Origin: Phycisphaerales bacterium
GTDB taxonomy: Bacteria; Planctomycetota; Phycisphaerae; Phycisphaerales; SM1A02
DNA: 6,718 nucleotides
Direction of reading: 5' to 3'
NCBI GenBank assembly: GCA_007125255.1
Contig: SLDM01000010.1
Span: forward strand, 1-6,718
This document shows positions 1 through 5,932 of the stretch, piece by piece (position 1 is the stretch's first letter; each line of letters begins with the position of its first letter). Both the position numbers and the translations under genes were made by a program. The notes under the pieces were generated by a model. It made no database searches. It saw nothing but the letters and a program-made list of their open reading frames with translations, and was not told the DNA's origin.

Positions 1-251
1 TCCGGCCGGGAGGGCGGTCATGGTCGAACGGGACTGGTGCATGCGGCGGCACGGACCTCGCCCCGGTCATTTCGTCACGGAAGACCGTTCGGATTCGACC
101 CGGAGCGGTGCGGTACGGCGATCATGCCCCTTCCCGACCGAACCGATTCATCCCCCACGGATGACGAATCTTCTTCCCGCCGATCGGCGAAGACGTGGGG
201 CGGCCGGTCCGATTGGCGGACAGGCCCTGATCCATGCCATAATACTTCAAG
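1..251. other. Upstream non-coding region, no supported gene
   Basis: Open frames cross this stretch on both strands, but none shows a recognisable domain or a Shine-Dalgarno-preceded start, and the + strand ones run on out of frame through the aldehyde dehydrogenase gene. A short - strand frame open to the left edge (possible starts near 70, 42 and 21) could be the beginning of a divergent gene, but too little is visible to call it. The only functional element I can argue for is the promoter candidate at its right end. Confidence 0.5.
213..243 (+). promoter_or_regulatory. Candidate extended -10 promoter of the carotenoid operon
   Basis: The bases TGC-CATAAT at 235-243 match an extended -10 element (TGn followed by a TATAAT-like hexamer with one mismatch). 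A weak -35-like TTGGCG lies at 213-218, with a long 19-base spacer, so the extended -10 would have to carry most of the recognition. This is the only AT-rich patch in the area. A start of transcription about 7 bases downstream would fall near 250, just before the ATG at 252. Sigma-70-type recognition is assumed; there is no experimental support. Confidence 0.35.
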
Positions 252-1802
252 ATGCATCGAAGTGTCCGAAACTCTGGGGCTGGCTGCGGCGACGAGGTTC
301 GCCAGGAATGGGCACCCCCCCCGTTTCGCGACCGCATGGCGTGGGTGCGACGCTTTCGCCGCAGTGTGGCCGACCACGCCGACTCACTCTGCCGCGTTGT
401 GGCCGAGGAGATGGGCAAGAGCGAGTTCGAAGCGCTGACCGGCGACGTGCTGCCCCTGCTCGCCTGCTGCCGCTGGCTCGAGAAGCGTGGCGGGAGGCTC
501 CTGCGGCCCCGGCGGGTGCGCGGCGGGGCGTTCTGGCAATTCGGCCAGCGCCACGAGGTGCGCCGCGAACCGCTCGGCCATGTCGCCATCATCGCGACGT
601 GGAACTATCCCGTCCAACTGCTCGGCATCCAGCTCGTGCACGCCCTCGCGGCCGGAAACCGCGTCACCGTCAAGCCTTCAGAGAAGAGCCCCCGCGCCCA
701 GTCGATGCTCATCGAACTCGCCCGGAATGCCGGAGTTTCCAGCGGAGCGATCTCGATCACCGACCCCTCGCGCGAAGCTGGTGCGGCGATGCTCAGGAAC
801 CAGCGATTCGATCACATCGTCTTCACCGGTTCCACCGAGGTCGGCCGCGCAATCGCGGAACACGCCGCCACCACCCTCACCCCGACCACGCTTGAACTCT
901 CCGGCCGGGACAGCGCGTTCGTCCTCGCCGACGCGGATGTCCAGCTCGCGGCGGAATCGATCTGGAACGGGGTTGCGATGAACGGCGGCCAGACGTGCAT
1001 GGCGCCACGTCGCGTGTTCGTGGAACGATCCATATACCGTGACTTTCTCAGCGCGCTCGCGCCGCACGCCGCCTCGGCCCGGCCGCGGACGCTGATCAGC
1101 GCCGATGCCGCCGCGCGGGCCGGCCAGCTGGCCCGGGAGGCGATCGAGCGTGGCGGGCGCAGTCTGAGCGGGATCGCCGATCCACCAACCGGCGCGACGA
1201 TCTATCCGATCGCCATCGCCGACTGCCCCGCCGATGCCGAACTCGTCGCCGGCGATCACTTCGGGCCGGCGGTGGCGATCGTGCCGGTCGATTCGATCGA
1301 CGAGGCGCTCGACGTTCACCGCCGGTGCCCGCAGCACCTCGCCACGAGCATTTTCAGTGGCAGTCTGCACCGCGCGAAATCTCTCGCCGCCCGCTGCGGC
1401 TCATCCATCATCACGATCAATGACTGCATTCTTCCCACCGCGCATCCCGCGGTCGCGCTGGCCGGTTCGCGCGAGAGCGGCTGGGGTGTTTCGCGGGGTG
1501 AAGCCGGGTTGCTTGCCATGACCCGCCCCGTTCAGGTGGCAATCACCCGCCCGCGCCTGCGCCCCGACGTGCAGCCACCGACCCGAAAGGCCGCGCGCTT
1601 GATGCAGCGGTTCGTGCGCTGGTGGTACGGCTCCGGTTCGCTGGCAACGCTGGTCGGTGCCGATCCCCCGCCGGCCGATCGACCGCTCGCGCCGACGCCG
1701 ACCGCTTCTCCCGTACTTCGCGCTCCTGCAGAGCCCGCGCGTGCGAACCATGCCGCCCCGACCACCACATCACGGAATCCCTCTCATGTCAGCACGTCGT
1801 AG
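252..1802 (+). CDS. Aldehyde dehydrogenase, probably for carotenoid aldehyde oxidation
   Basis: A 516-residue NAD(P)-dependent aldehyde dehydrogenase that oxidises an aldehyde to a carboxylic acid. Visible family landmarks in order are TWNYP with the oxyanion Asn118, KPSE with cofactor-binding Lys141, FTGS (191-194), the general base Glu215 in LELSG, the nucleophile Cys249 in GQTCMAPRR, DHFGPA (335-340, with Asp where most members have Glu), and the C-terminal SGWGVSRGEAGL (409-420). The ATG at 252 is the first possible start because an in-frame TAA lies at 240-242; no Shine-Dalgarno sequence precedes it. Residues after about 430 form an extension: a basic aromatic patch RFVRWWYG (453-460), then a Pro/Ala/Thr-rich tail that overlaps the next gene. 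Placement before a CrtN/CrtP-type enzyme, an acyltransferase and a glycosyltransferase suggests the role played by the diaponeurosporenal dehydrogenase of staphyloxanthin synthesis. The family call is firm; the substrate is inferred from context. Confidence 0.9.
   Translation: MHRSVRNSGAGCGDEVRQEWAPPPFRDRMAWVRRFRRSVADHADSLCRVVAEEMGKSEFEALTGDVLPLLACCRWLEKRGGRLLRPRRVRGGAFWQFGQRHEVRREPLGHVAIIATWNYPVQLLGIQLVHALAAGNRVTVKPSEKSPRAQSMLIELARNAGVSSGAISITDPSREAGAAMLRNQRFDHIVFTGSTEVGRAIAEHAATTLTPTTLELSGRDSAFVLADADVQLAAESIWNGVAMNGGQTCMAPRRVFVERSIYRDFLSALAPHAASARPRTLISADAAARAGQLAREAIERGGRSLSGIADPPTGATIYPIAIADCPADAELVAGDHFGPAVAIVPVDSIDEALDVHRRCPQHLATSIFSGSLHRAKSLAARCGSSIITINDCILPTAHPAVALAGSRESGWGVSRGEAGLLAMTRPVQVAITRPRLRPDVQPPTRKAARLMQRFVRWWYGSGSLATLVGADPPPADRPLAPTPTASPVLRAPAEPARANHAAPTTTSRNPSHVSTS
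1774..1777 (+). promoter_or_regulatory. Weak ribosome binding site of the desaturase
   Basis: GGAA lies 8 bases before the ATG at 1786. It favours this start over the in-frame ATG at 1750 and over the longer open frame beginning at 1657, and it lies inside the last codons of the aldehyde dehydrogenase gene, so translation is probably coupled. Confidence 0.45.
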
Positions 1803-3498
1803 CGGCCATCCCGATGGAACGAGCGGGGCGTCGCGCCATGCGTCACCGGACGGCCGTGTTCTCGTCATCGGCGGCGGGCTCGCCGGGCTTGCCGCCACCG
1901 TCGAACTGGCCTCCAACGGGTACCCCGTCACCCTCATCGAAAAGAACGACCACCTCGGCGGGAAGATGAACGTCCTTTCCGAAAAGGACTTTCACTTTGA
2001 CATGGGGCCGACCATTCTCACGCTGCCCCACGTGATCGCGGGCATCATCGAACGGACCGGCCGCACCGTTGCGGACTACCTCGAACTGGTCAATCTCGAT
2101 CCGCAGTGGCGTTGCCACTTTGAAGACCGAACCGTTATCGATCTCCACCAGGATCCGATGGTCATGGCCGAAGCCATGGATCAACAGTTTCCCGCCGCGA
2201 AACCGGGGTCGGGCTACCGGGAGTTCATCGAGTACAGCCGGCGGATGTACCGGCTGAGCGAGAAGGTCTTCTTCTACCGTGATCTCGGTTCGGCCCTGGA
2301 CATGATGCGCCAGACCTCGCCGAACGATCTCGGCCTCCTGCGCGATGTCCTGGCAATGCGCCTCTACAGCACGATGGCGAAGACCGCGCACCGCTCGGTC
2401 AAGGAGCCGCACCTGCAGCAGCTCTGCGAACATTTCCTGCAGTATGTCGGCTCCAGCCCCTTCCTGGCCCCGGCCATTCTCTCTCTGATTGCCGCCGCCC
2501 AGACCGATCACGGCTGCTGCTACGCCATGGGCGGCACCCGCATGATGGCGCGGAGCCTCGAAAAGATCGCCCGGGAACTCGATACCGAGATTCTCACCGG
2601 CACCGGCGTGCAGCGGATCATTCACAGCCGCCACCGCGCGACCGCGGTCGAACTCGAAGACGGGCGGATGATCCCCGCCCGCGCGATCGTCTCCAACTGC
2701 GATGTGCAGCGCACCAACCGTGACCTGATCGGCTCGGCGAAGTCTTCGCAGGAGCAGCGCGCCATCGCGAAGCGGTACACCCCCGCGTGCAGCGGCGTCG
2801 TTTTCTACCTCGGCCTCGATCGCCAGTATGACCACCTCGCGCACCACAACTTCCTCTTCAGTGAAGACTCCGAGCGGGAATTCAACGACATCTACCACCG
2901 CGGCGTTCCCGCGCAGGATCCGACGATCTACCTCGCGGCCCCGTCACGAACCGATCCCCACCAGGCGCCGGAAGGCGGCGAGGCGCTCTATGCGCTGATC
3001 CACACGCCGCATCTTCGTCCGGGTCAGCGATGGGGCGGGGCCGACGGACTGCTCGCGCAGTACCGTCCGACGGTGATCGACAAGCTCAAACGCTTCGGCA
3101 TGGACGATATCGAATCGCACATGCTCGTCGAACGCCATCTCACCCCCGGCGACATCGACCGCATGTACAACGCCGAAGGCGGGGCCATCTACGGACTCGC
3201 CTCACACGGCCGACTGCGCGGGGGGTTCAAGCCGCGCAACCGCAGCCGCGTCCTGGAAAACCTGTACCTCGCCGGCGGCAGCGTCAACCCCGGCCCGGGC
3301 GTGCCGATGGTGCTCATGAGCGGTGTGACGGCGGCGAACGCGCTGCGCGAGGATCACGGCGAATCCGTACCGCCGATCATCCCGAAGAACCCGCCGATGC
3401 GCACGCACCGTTCCGTTCGTGACACTTGCCCAGAAACCGCATGCCCGGAGACCGCATGCCCGGAGACCGCACGTCAAGTGACCGCCAAGGCCAGCTGA
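1786..3498 (+). CDS. CrtI/CrtN/CrtP-family carotenoid desaturase or oxidase
   Basis: A 570-residue FAD-dependent enzyme of the phytoene desaturase family, which introduces double bonds into, or oxidises the end methyls of, a linear carotenoid precursor at the membrane. The N-terminal Rossmann motif GGGLAGLAA (29-37) is followed by the acidic residue Glu52 and LGGKMN (57-62). FDMGPTILTLP (71-81) resembles the FDLGPTIVMMP stretch of staphylococcal CrtN. The C-terminal family signature LYLAGGSVNPGPGVPMVLMSG (493-513) is complete. The start at 1786 leaves about 23 residues before the Rossmann strand; upstream in-frame sequence is Arg/Pro-rich overlap with the previous gene. Residues after about 522 form a tail not typical of the family, including three exact CPETA repeats (548-562) encoded by a 15-bp tandem repeat. 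Sequence alone does not separate a dehydrosqualene desaturase (CrtN) from a terminal oxidase (CrtP). The neighbouring aldehyde dehydrogenase makes the oxidase role attractive, but this is inference. No synthase is nearby. Confidence 0.92.
   Translation: MSARRSGHPDGTSGASRHASPDGRVLVIGGGLAGLAATVELASNGYPVTLIEKNDHLGGKMNVLSEKDFHFDMGPTILTLPHVIAGIIERTGRTVADYLELVNLDPQWRCHFEDRTVIDLHQDPMVMAEAMDQQFPAAKPGSGYREFIEYSRRMYRLSEKVFFYRDLGSALDMMRQTSPNDLGLLRDVLAMRLYSTMAKTAHRSVKEPHLQQLCEHFLQYVGSSPFLAPAILSLIAAAQTDHGCCYAMGGTRMMARSLEKIARELDTEILTGTGVQRIIHSRHRATAVELEDGRMIPARAIVSNCDVQRTNRDLIGSAKSSQEQRAIAKRYTPACSGVVFYLGLDRQYDHLAHHNFLFSEDSEREFNDIYHRGVPAQDPTIYLAAPSRTDPHQAPEGGEALYALIHTPHLRPGQRWGGADGLLAQYRPTVIDKLKRFGMDDIESHMLVERHLTPGDIDRMYNAEGGAIYGLASHGRLRGGFKPRNRSRVLENLYLAGGSVNPGPGVPMVLMSGVTAANALREDHGESVPPIIPKNPPMRTHRSVRDTCPETACPETACPETARQVTAKAS
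3427..3471 (+). repeat. 15-bp tandem repeat, three copies, carrying SD-ATG modules
   Basis: Unit 1 (3427-3441) is TGCCCAGAAACCGCA; units 2 (3442-3456) and 3 (3457-3471) are identical TGCCCGGAGACCGCA. A degenerate fourth copy (9 of 15 matches) may follow at 3472-3486. The array lies in the overlap of the desaturase and acyltransferase genes. The period is a multiple of three, so copy-number changes keep both frames: CPETA in the desaturase, MPGDR in the acyltransferase. Units 2 and 3 each contain GGAG, and the junctions create ATG codons at 3441 and 3456. Confidence 0.95.
3447..3450 (+). promoter_or_regulatory. Ribosome binding site deciding the acyltransferase start
   Basis: GGAG is separated by five bases from the ATG at 3456. 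The other in-frame starts are less well served: the ATG at 3441 is preceded by the decayed version AGAA in unit 1, and the TTG at 3426 has nothing similar. The copy of GGAG in unit 3 faces an ACG codon (3471), not a usual start. Confidence 0.6.
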
Positions 3499-4385
3499 TT
3501 CCGGCTGATCCCAGCCCGCGGGTTCGCGGAGGGTTCGCCTGGTACTGCCGTCGACTCGTGCGCAAGTCGTTCCGCGCGCTGCGCATCGTCCGGGAGACCG
3601 AGTCGCTCGCGCGGGATCTCAACCGCGACCGGACGCCGGTGGTCGTGGCGATGAGTCATGCGGGCTGGTGGGATCCGATCATCGGCATGCTGCTCCATGA
3701 TGCCTACCTGCCCGACCGGAACGGCTGCGCGCCGATGGATGCGGCACAGCTCGAGAAGTTTCGGTTCATGCGCAAGCTCGGAATCTTCGGCATCGACCCG
3801 GACAGCGCCGCGAGCCTCAATGCGATGCTGAGCTACGTCGACCAGTGGTTTCATGCCCATGACCGCCCGGCGATCTGGATCACCCCGCAGGGACGGTTCA
3901 CCGATGTCCGCGAGCCGATTCGCCTGCGGCCGGGTGCGGCGGCCCTGGCGGCGGGCCACCCGGAGGCGAAGGTGCTGGCGGTGGCCGCCGAGTACACGTT
4001 CTGGCAGGATCAGAAGCCCGAAGTCTTCGTGCGCTTCGCCCGCTGCGAGTCGAATCGCGACACGACCTCCGCATGGCATCGCGCGCTGACGGAGACGATG
4101 CAGGAGAATCAGGCGCGGCTCGCTGAACTGGTCATCCGGCGCGATCCCCACCAGTTCACCCCACTCATCGGCGGAGAGTCCGCCCGCATCAATCCGATCT
4201 ATGACTGGTGGCTGCGGCTGCGCGGCAGGTCGGGCGGCATCGAGGCGCGACGCCGAACGGATCGGAGCGACCCGTCCGCGCACCCGACCCCACGCTGGGC
4301 ATGTCACTCGTCCCGGGCCGAATCGAACGCCATGCCCACGGCGGCGCCAGGGACCATGACCCGGGGGAAGGAATCGAACTCATGA
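3456..4385 (+). CDS. PlsC-like acyltransferase, probably acylating the carotenoid glycoside
   Basis: A 309-residue protein of the lysophospholipid acyltransferase (LPLAT/PlsC) superfamily, which moves an acyl group from a thioester donor to a hydroxyl. The catalytic HX4D motif is visible as SHAGWWDP (His68, Asp73). PMDAAQLEKFRFMRKLGIFGID (93-114) matches the second block, and TPQGRFTD (143-150) stands in place of the common PEGTR block. There is no clear membrane span; a basic amphipathic stretch (31-48) could bind the membrane. The start at 3456 is chosen by its GGAG; ATG 3441 (314 residues) or TTG 3426 (319) are possible. After about residue 258 the protein becomes an Arg/Ser/Pro-rich tail without family features, which might merely carry the reading frame to the next start. 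Between a carotenoid desaturase and a glycosyltransferase it plausibly does the job of CrtO of staphyloxanthin synthesis, which is a different protein family. A phospholipid role cannot be excluded. Confidence 0.85.
   Translation: MPGDRTSSDRQGQLIPADPSPRVRGGFAWYCRRLVRKSFRALRIVRETESLARDLNRDRTPVVVAMSHAGWWDPIIGMLLHDAYLPDRNGCAPMDAAQLEKFRFMRKLGIFGIDPDSAASLNAMLSYVDQWFHAHDRPAIWITPQGRFTDVREPIRLRPGAAALAAGHPEAKVLAVAAEYTFWQDQKPEVFVRFARCESNRDTTSAWHRALTETMQENQARLAELVIRRDPHQFTPLIGGESARINPIYDWWLRLRGRSGGIEARRRTDRSDPSAHPTPRWACHSSRAESNAMPTAAPGTMTRGKESNS
4368..4372 (+). promoter_or_regulatory. Ribosome binding site of the glycosyltransferase
   Basis: AAGGA ends nine bases before the ATG at 4382 and fixes that start rather than the in-frame ATG at 4208, whose intervening sequence has no glycosyltransferase features. 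It lies inside the acyltransferase coding sequence; the ATGA overlap at 4382-4385 supports coupled translation. Confidence 0.65.
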
Positions 4386-5545
4386 TGCTGGTGTACGGTC
4401 TGCTGATCGCGTCCCTGATCATCTCCGCCGGCGCGTTGATCATGACAGTGTGGAACCTCGCGCTCTACCACCGGCCGAATCCGAACGCCGCGCCGCAGGA
4501 CCAGACCGCGCTGGTCAGCATCTGCATCCCCGCCCGCAATGAAGAGAGCAACCTTCGCCCGTGTGTCGCGGCGATCCTGGCCGGTACGCGCCGGAACCTG
4601 GAAGTGCTGGTCTACGATGACCACTCGACCGATGCCACGCCGCACGAACTGGATGCGTTGATGGCGCAGGATGATCGCGTCCGTCGCGTGCCGACCCGGC
4701 CGCTGCCGGAGGGGTGGAACGGAAAGCAGTTCGCCTGCGAACAGATGGGCAGGGCCGCGCAGGGCGAGTGGCTGATCTTCACCGATGCGGACGTCCGGTT
4801 CGAACCCGGCGCGATCAACGCCGCCCTGAGCGAAGCGGAGCGACTCGATGCGGCCATGGTCTCGACCTTCCCGCGCCAGCTCGCCGGATCGCCGGGCGAA
4901 CGGCTCATCCTGCCGATGATCATGTTCATCCTGCTGAGCTACCTGCCGATGATTCGCATGCGGCGCACGCTCGATCCGAACGCCTCGGCCGGGTGCGGCC
5001 AGTTCCTGATGGTCCGGCGCGAAGCGTACCGCCGGGCGGGCGGGCACGCCGCGTTCCGGGATTCCATGCACGACGGCATCAAGCTGCCGCGCGAACTGCG
5101 CCGGGCCGGCTACAGGAGCGATCTTTTCGACGGCACCGCCCTGCTGCGCGTGCGCATGTACGAGGGTTTCCGGGCGACGTGGCGCGGTTTCGCCAAGAAT
5201 GCCTACGAAGGTCTCGGTTCCATCGGGCTGCTCATCTTCCTGACCCTCCTGCACGCGGTGGGTCATCTCTGGCCGTGGGCGTTTCTGATCATCTGCGCGG
5301 TGCGCGGCGAATGGTGGCCGCTGGCGAGCACGTTCGCGGCCGGCGCGATCGCGATCCAGCTCGTGCAGCGGGCGATCCTGGCGCGGAGATTCGCCCAGAG
5401 CCTGACCGCGATTCTTCTGCACCCGGTCTCGCTGATCCTGGTGACGCTGATCCAGTGGCACAGCTTCTGGCTGCACGTCACCGGTCGGCGTCAGTGGCGC
5501 GGCCGCACCCAGCTCGGCGCCGGGCTGACCGGTCACGAGGGGTGA
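4382..5545 (+). CDS. Membrane glycosyltransferase family 2, CrtQ/HpnB-like
   Basis: A 387-residue inverting GT-A glycosyltransferase that would transfer a sugar from a nucleotide donor to a lipid acceptor at the cytoplasmic membrane. An N-terminal membrane helix (about 4-24) leads into the catalytic domain: VSICIPARNEESNL (45-58), VYDDHSTDATP (77-87, with the Asp pair 79-80), and the metal-binding TDAD (134-137). SAGCGQFLMVRREAYRRAGGH (202-222) and MHDGIKLPRELRRAGY (229-244) form the acceptor half, with Asp231 as the likely catalytic base. MYEGFRATWRGFAKNAYEG (259-277) occupies the place of the QXXRW motif and resembles CrtQ- and hopanoid-associated HpnB-type enzymes. About three C-terminal helices follow (about 281-303, 312-330, 341-358). 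The operon context favours a carotenoic acid as acceptor, as for staphylococcal CrtQ. A hopanoid or other lipid acceptor is the main alternative. Confidence 0.88.
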   Translation: MMLVYGLLIASLIISAGALIMTVWNLALYHRPNPNAAPQDQTALVSICIPARNEESNLRPCVAAILAGTRRNLEVLVYDDHSTDATPHELDALMAQDDRVRRVPTRPLPEGWNGKQFACEQMGRAAQGEWLIFTDADVRFEPGAINAALSEAERLDAAMVSTFPRQLAGSPGERLILPMIMFILLSYLPMIRMRRTLDPNASAGCGQFLMVRREAYRRAGGHAAFRDSMHDGIKLPRELRRAGYRSDLFDGTALLRVRMYEGFRATWRGFAKNAYEGLGSIGLLIFLTLLHAVGHLWPWAFLIICAVRGEWWPLASTFAAGAIAIQLVQRAILARRFAQSLTAILLHPVSLILVTLIQWHSFWLHVTGRRQWRGRTQLGAGLTGHEG

Positions 5546-5554
5546 GCCCCCTCG
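5536..5554 (+). terminator. Hairpin enclosing the glycosyltransferase stop codon
   Basis: CGAGGGG (5536-5542) pairs perfectly with CCCCTCG (5548-5554) across a five-base loop that contains the TGA stop. It is a stable 7-bp GC-rich stem at the exact end of the operon. No T-run follows, so it is not a standard intrinsic terminator; it may block exonucleases or assist Rho-dependent ending. Confidence 0.35.
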
Positions 5555-5711
5555 CGGCAGCGGCGCCACGGCCATCGGCCTGAAAGATTCCTGCGCGGCG
5601 GCACTCCTGATGGCGATCAGACACCCTGCGAGCCGGTCGATGGCGAGCCGGTCGTGGGGCCCGACCGCCGGCAAGCTGACGCCACCGCAATGGGGTGAGG
5701 CCGGAGGACTT

Positions 5712-5756
5712 CGGTTCGTCCGGTTCGACCGGTTCGACCGGTTCGACTCGTTCGGG
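5712..5756. repeat. 9-bp tandem repeat array
   Basis: The unit CGGTTCGAC occurs exactly three times (5721-5747), flanked by one copy with a single change (CGGTTCGTC, 5712-5720) and a decayed copy (TCGTTCGGG, 5748-5756). The ACCGGT at each junction is palindromic, and GGT-TCG-ACC within each unit could form tiny stems. Confidence 0.9.
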
Positions 5757-5839
5757 ACGAAGTCGCCCGCGCGGAGCCCGCGCGGCGGCCGTGCTCGATC
5801 CGGTTCGGCGGACACGCTATGGTGTAGCATCGAGGCATT

Positions 5840-5876
5840 CGGCCGTCGATCGGCGGTCGGTCGACCGCCGATGCCG
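5840..5876 (+). promoter_or_regulatory. Stem-loop upstream of the ankyrin gene
   Basis: ATCGGCGGTC (5849-5858) and GACCGCCGAT (5863-5872) form a perfect 10-bp inverted repeat around a four-base loop GGTC. An outer CGGC/GCCG (5840-5843 and 5873-5876) can add four pairs across a five-base bulge. It also contains the perfect 10-base palindrome CGGTCGACCG (5858-5867). It ends about 60 bases before the ATG at 5933, so it could be a leader-RNA structure or a dimeric repressor site. There is no T-run after it. Confidence 0.5.
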
Positions 5877-5922
5877 GCCCGCGCGAGCACCATAGCCGCC
5901 CGCGCAGAATCTTTCCCCGAAC

Positions 5923-5926
5923 GGAG
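5923..5926 (+). promoter_or_regulatory. Ribosome binding site of the ankyrin lipoprotein
   Basis: GGAG sits six bases before the ATG at 5933 and, together with the lipoprotein signal that follows, fixes the start. Confidence 0.7.
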
Positions 5927-5932
5927 ACCGGT

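Larger units (their letters stand above)
5546..5932. other. Intergenic region with repeats and hairpins
   Basis: This 387-base stretch separates the four-gene operon from the ankyrin lipoprotein gene. The open frames through it translate to repetitive or Arg/Pro-rich sequence and have no convincing start. It holds a 12-base direct repeat GCGAGCCGGTCG (5628-5639 and 5643-5654), the 9-bp tandem array at 5712-5756, a direct repeat GCCCGCGCGG (5765-5774 and 5776-5785), and the stem-loop at 5840-5876. The promoter of the next gene should lie here, but I see no convincing -35/-10 pair. Confidence 0.6.

Noticed and set aside
86..112. tRNA T-arm-like GTTCGGATTCGACC stretch
   Set aside because: No matching acceptor, D or anticodon arms can be built around it.
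20..895. Long + strand open frame overlapping the aldehyde dehydrogenase
   Set aside because: Arg/Pro/His-rich translation without domains, lying in another frame of a gene with clear catalytic motifs; typical of high-GC shadow frames.
1843..2898. 351-codon - strand open frame opposite the desaturase
   Set aside because: Low-information translation, exactly antisense to well-conserved desaturase codons, with no SD or domain.
5628..5785. CRISPR-like or site-specific recombination repeats
   Set aside because: The direct repeats are short, different from one another and lack spacers of regular length or any nearby cas or integrase gene.
5818..5830. TATGGT/TAGCAT as a -10 box for the ankyrin gene
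   Set aside because: No acceptable -35 at the right distance and no extended -10 dinucleotide; too weak to list as a promoter.
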